The position numbers and the translations under genes are program-made. From an uncultured Bacteroidota bacterium (GTDB lineage Bacteria; Bacteroidota; Bacteroidia; Chitinophagales; Chitinophagaceae): a stretch of DNA of 5,561 bases. Shown here one piece after another: positions 5,388 through 5,561 of the stretch (positions within the stretch are counted from its first letter, which is position 1; each line of letters begins with the position of its first letter). Where the stretch lies: assembly GCA_903825095.1 (NCBI GenBank), contig CAIJZF010000343.1:1-5561 (forward strand). Direction: 5' to 3'. The notes below the pieces were generated by a model that was not told the DNA's origin, made no database searches, and saw only the letters and a list, made by a program, of their open reading frames with translations.

Positions 5388-5561
5388 GCTTCACTAACAT
5401 CTTCTCCGCATTCTCTGCTACTTGAAGTGCTTCAATAAATTCTTCAATCTCTCCATTAATTACTGCATCTAAATTGTAAGAAGTAACCCCTACGCGGTGG
5501 TCTGTAACTCTACCTTGTGGCCAATTATAAGTTCTAATTTTAGCACTTCTATCTCCGGTAC
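5383..5561 (-). CDS. prfA: Peptide chain release factor 1, C-terminal end only
   Basis: Release factor that recognises UAA and UAG stop codons and triggers peptide release from the ribosome. Only the last 58 residues and the TAA stop (5385-5383) are inside the window; the rest, including the GGQ motif, lies beyond the right edge. I translated the minus strand: it begins [20 protein letters not shown], followed by [20 protein letters not shown] and a helical tail ending VKQ. The signature [21 protein letters not shown] distinguishes RF1 from RF2, whose equivalent region reads differently (IRSY, then a VKDHR-type end). It is convergent with galE. Nothing is unusual in the visible part. Confidence 0.93.
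   Translation of the reverse strand, partial: TGDRSAKIRTYNWPQGRVTDHRVGVTSYNLDAVINGEIEEFIEALQVAENAEKMLVKQ

Noticed and set aside
1..5561. CRISPR array, insertion sequence, tRNA/rRNA, toxin-antitoxin or defence genes
   Set aside because: Both strands were read; nearly all sequence is accounted for by seven housekeeping or signalling genes, and no such structure was seen.

Overview
The window is an ordinary housekeeping segment of a bacterial chromosome. It is most likely from the phylum Bacteroidota, probably Chitinophagaceae or a relative. The reasons are an AT-rich base composition (judged by eye), general absence of Shine-Dalgarno sequences, copies of the Bacteroidota -7 promoter element TAnnTTTG just before several start codons, and protein sequences that read like that phylum. 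The taxonomic call is an inference; no search was run.

Layout. Positions 1-635 (minus strand) hold the N-terminal part of a FadA-like thiolase, cut by the left edge. An 85-base divergent intergenic region follows. On the plus strand, pyrD (721-1761, class 2 dihydroorotate dehydrogenase) is followed after 2 bases by a metallo-beta-lactamase-fold hydrolase of the glyoxalase II/YcbL type (1764-2420). After an 87-base gap with a -7 element comes a two-component pair: an OmpR/PhoB-type response regulator (2508-3188) and a small membrane histidine kinase (3275-4321). galE (UDP-glucose 4-epimerase, 4353-5372) comes next. It converges, with 10 bases between, on the 3' end of prfA (peptide chain release factor 1, minus strand, 5383 to the right edge).

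How the genes relate. The regulator and kinase form a complete phosphorelay pair: H131, D55 and the ATP-binding boxes are all present. pyrD and the hydrolase look like one transcription unit. The rest are neighbours with no obvious shared pathway (fatty acid oxidation, pyrimidine synthesis, UDP-sugar interconversion, translation termination).

No mobile element, CRISPR array, tRNA or rRNA was seen, and nothing amounts to a previously undescribed system. The most unusual DNA is the 86-base gap between regulator and kinase. It holds a degenerate 13-bp tandem repeat that begins inside the regulator's last codons, followed by two mutually exclusive hairpins that overlap an unusually strong Shine-Dalgarno sequence. 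The close -7 elements suggest leaderless or very short-leader transcripts. The kinase has almost no extracytoplasmic part.
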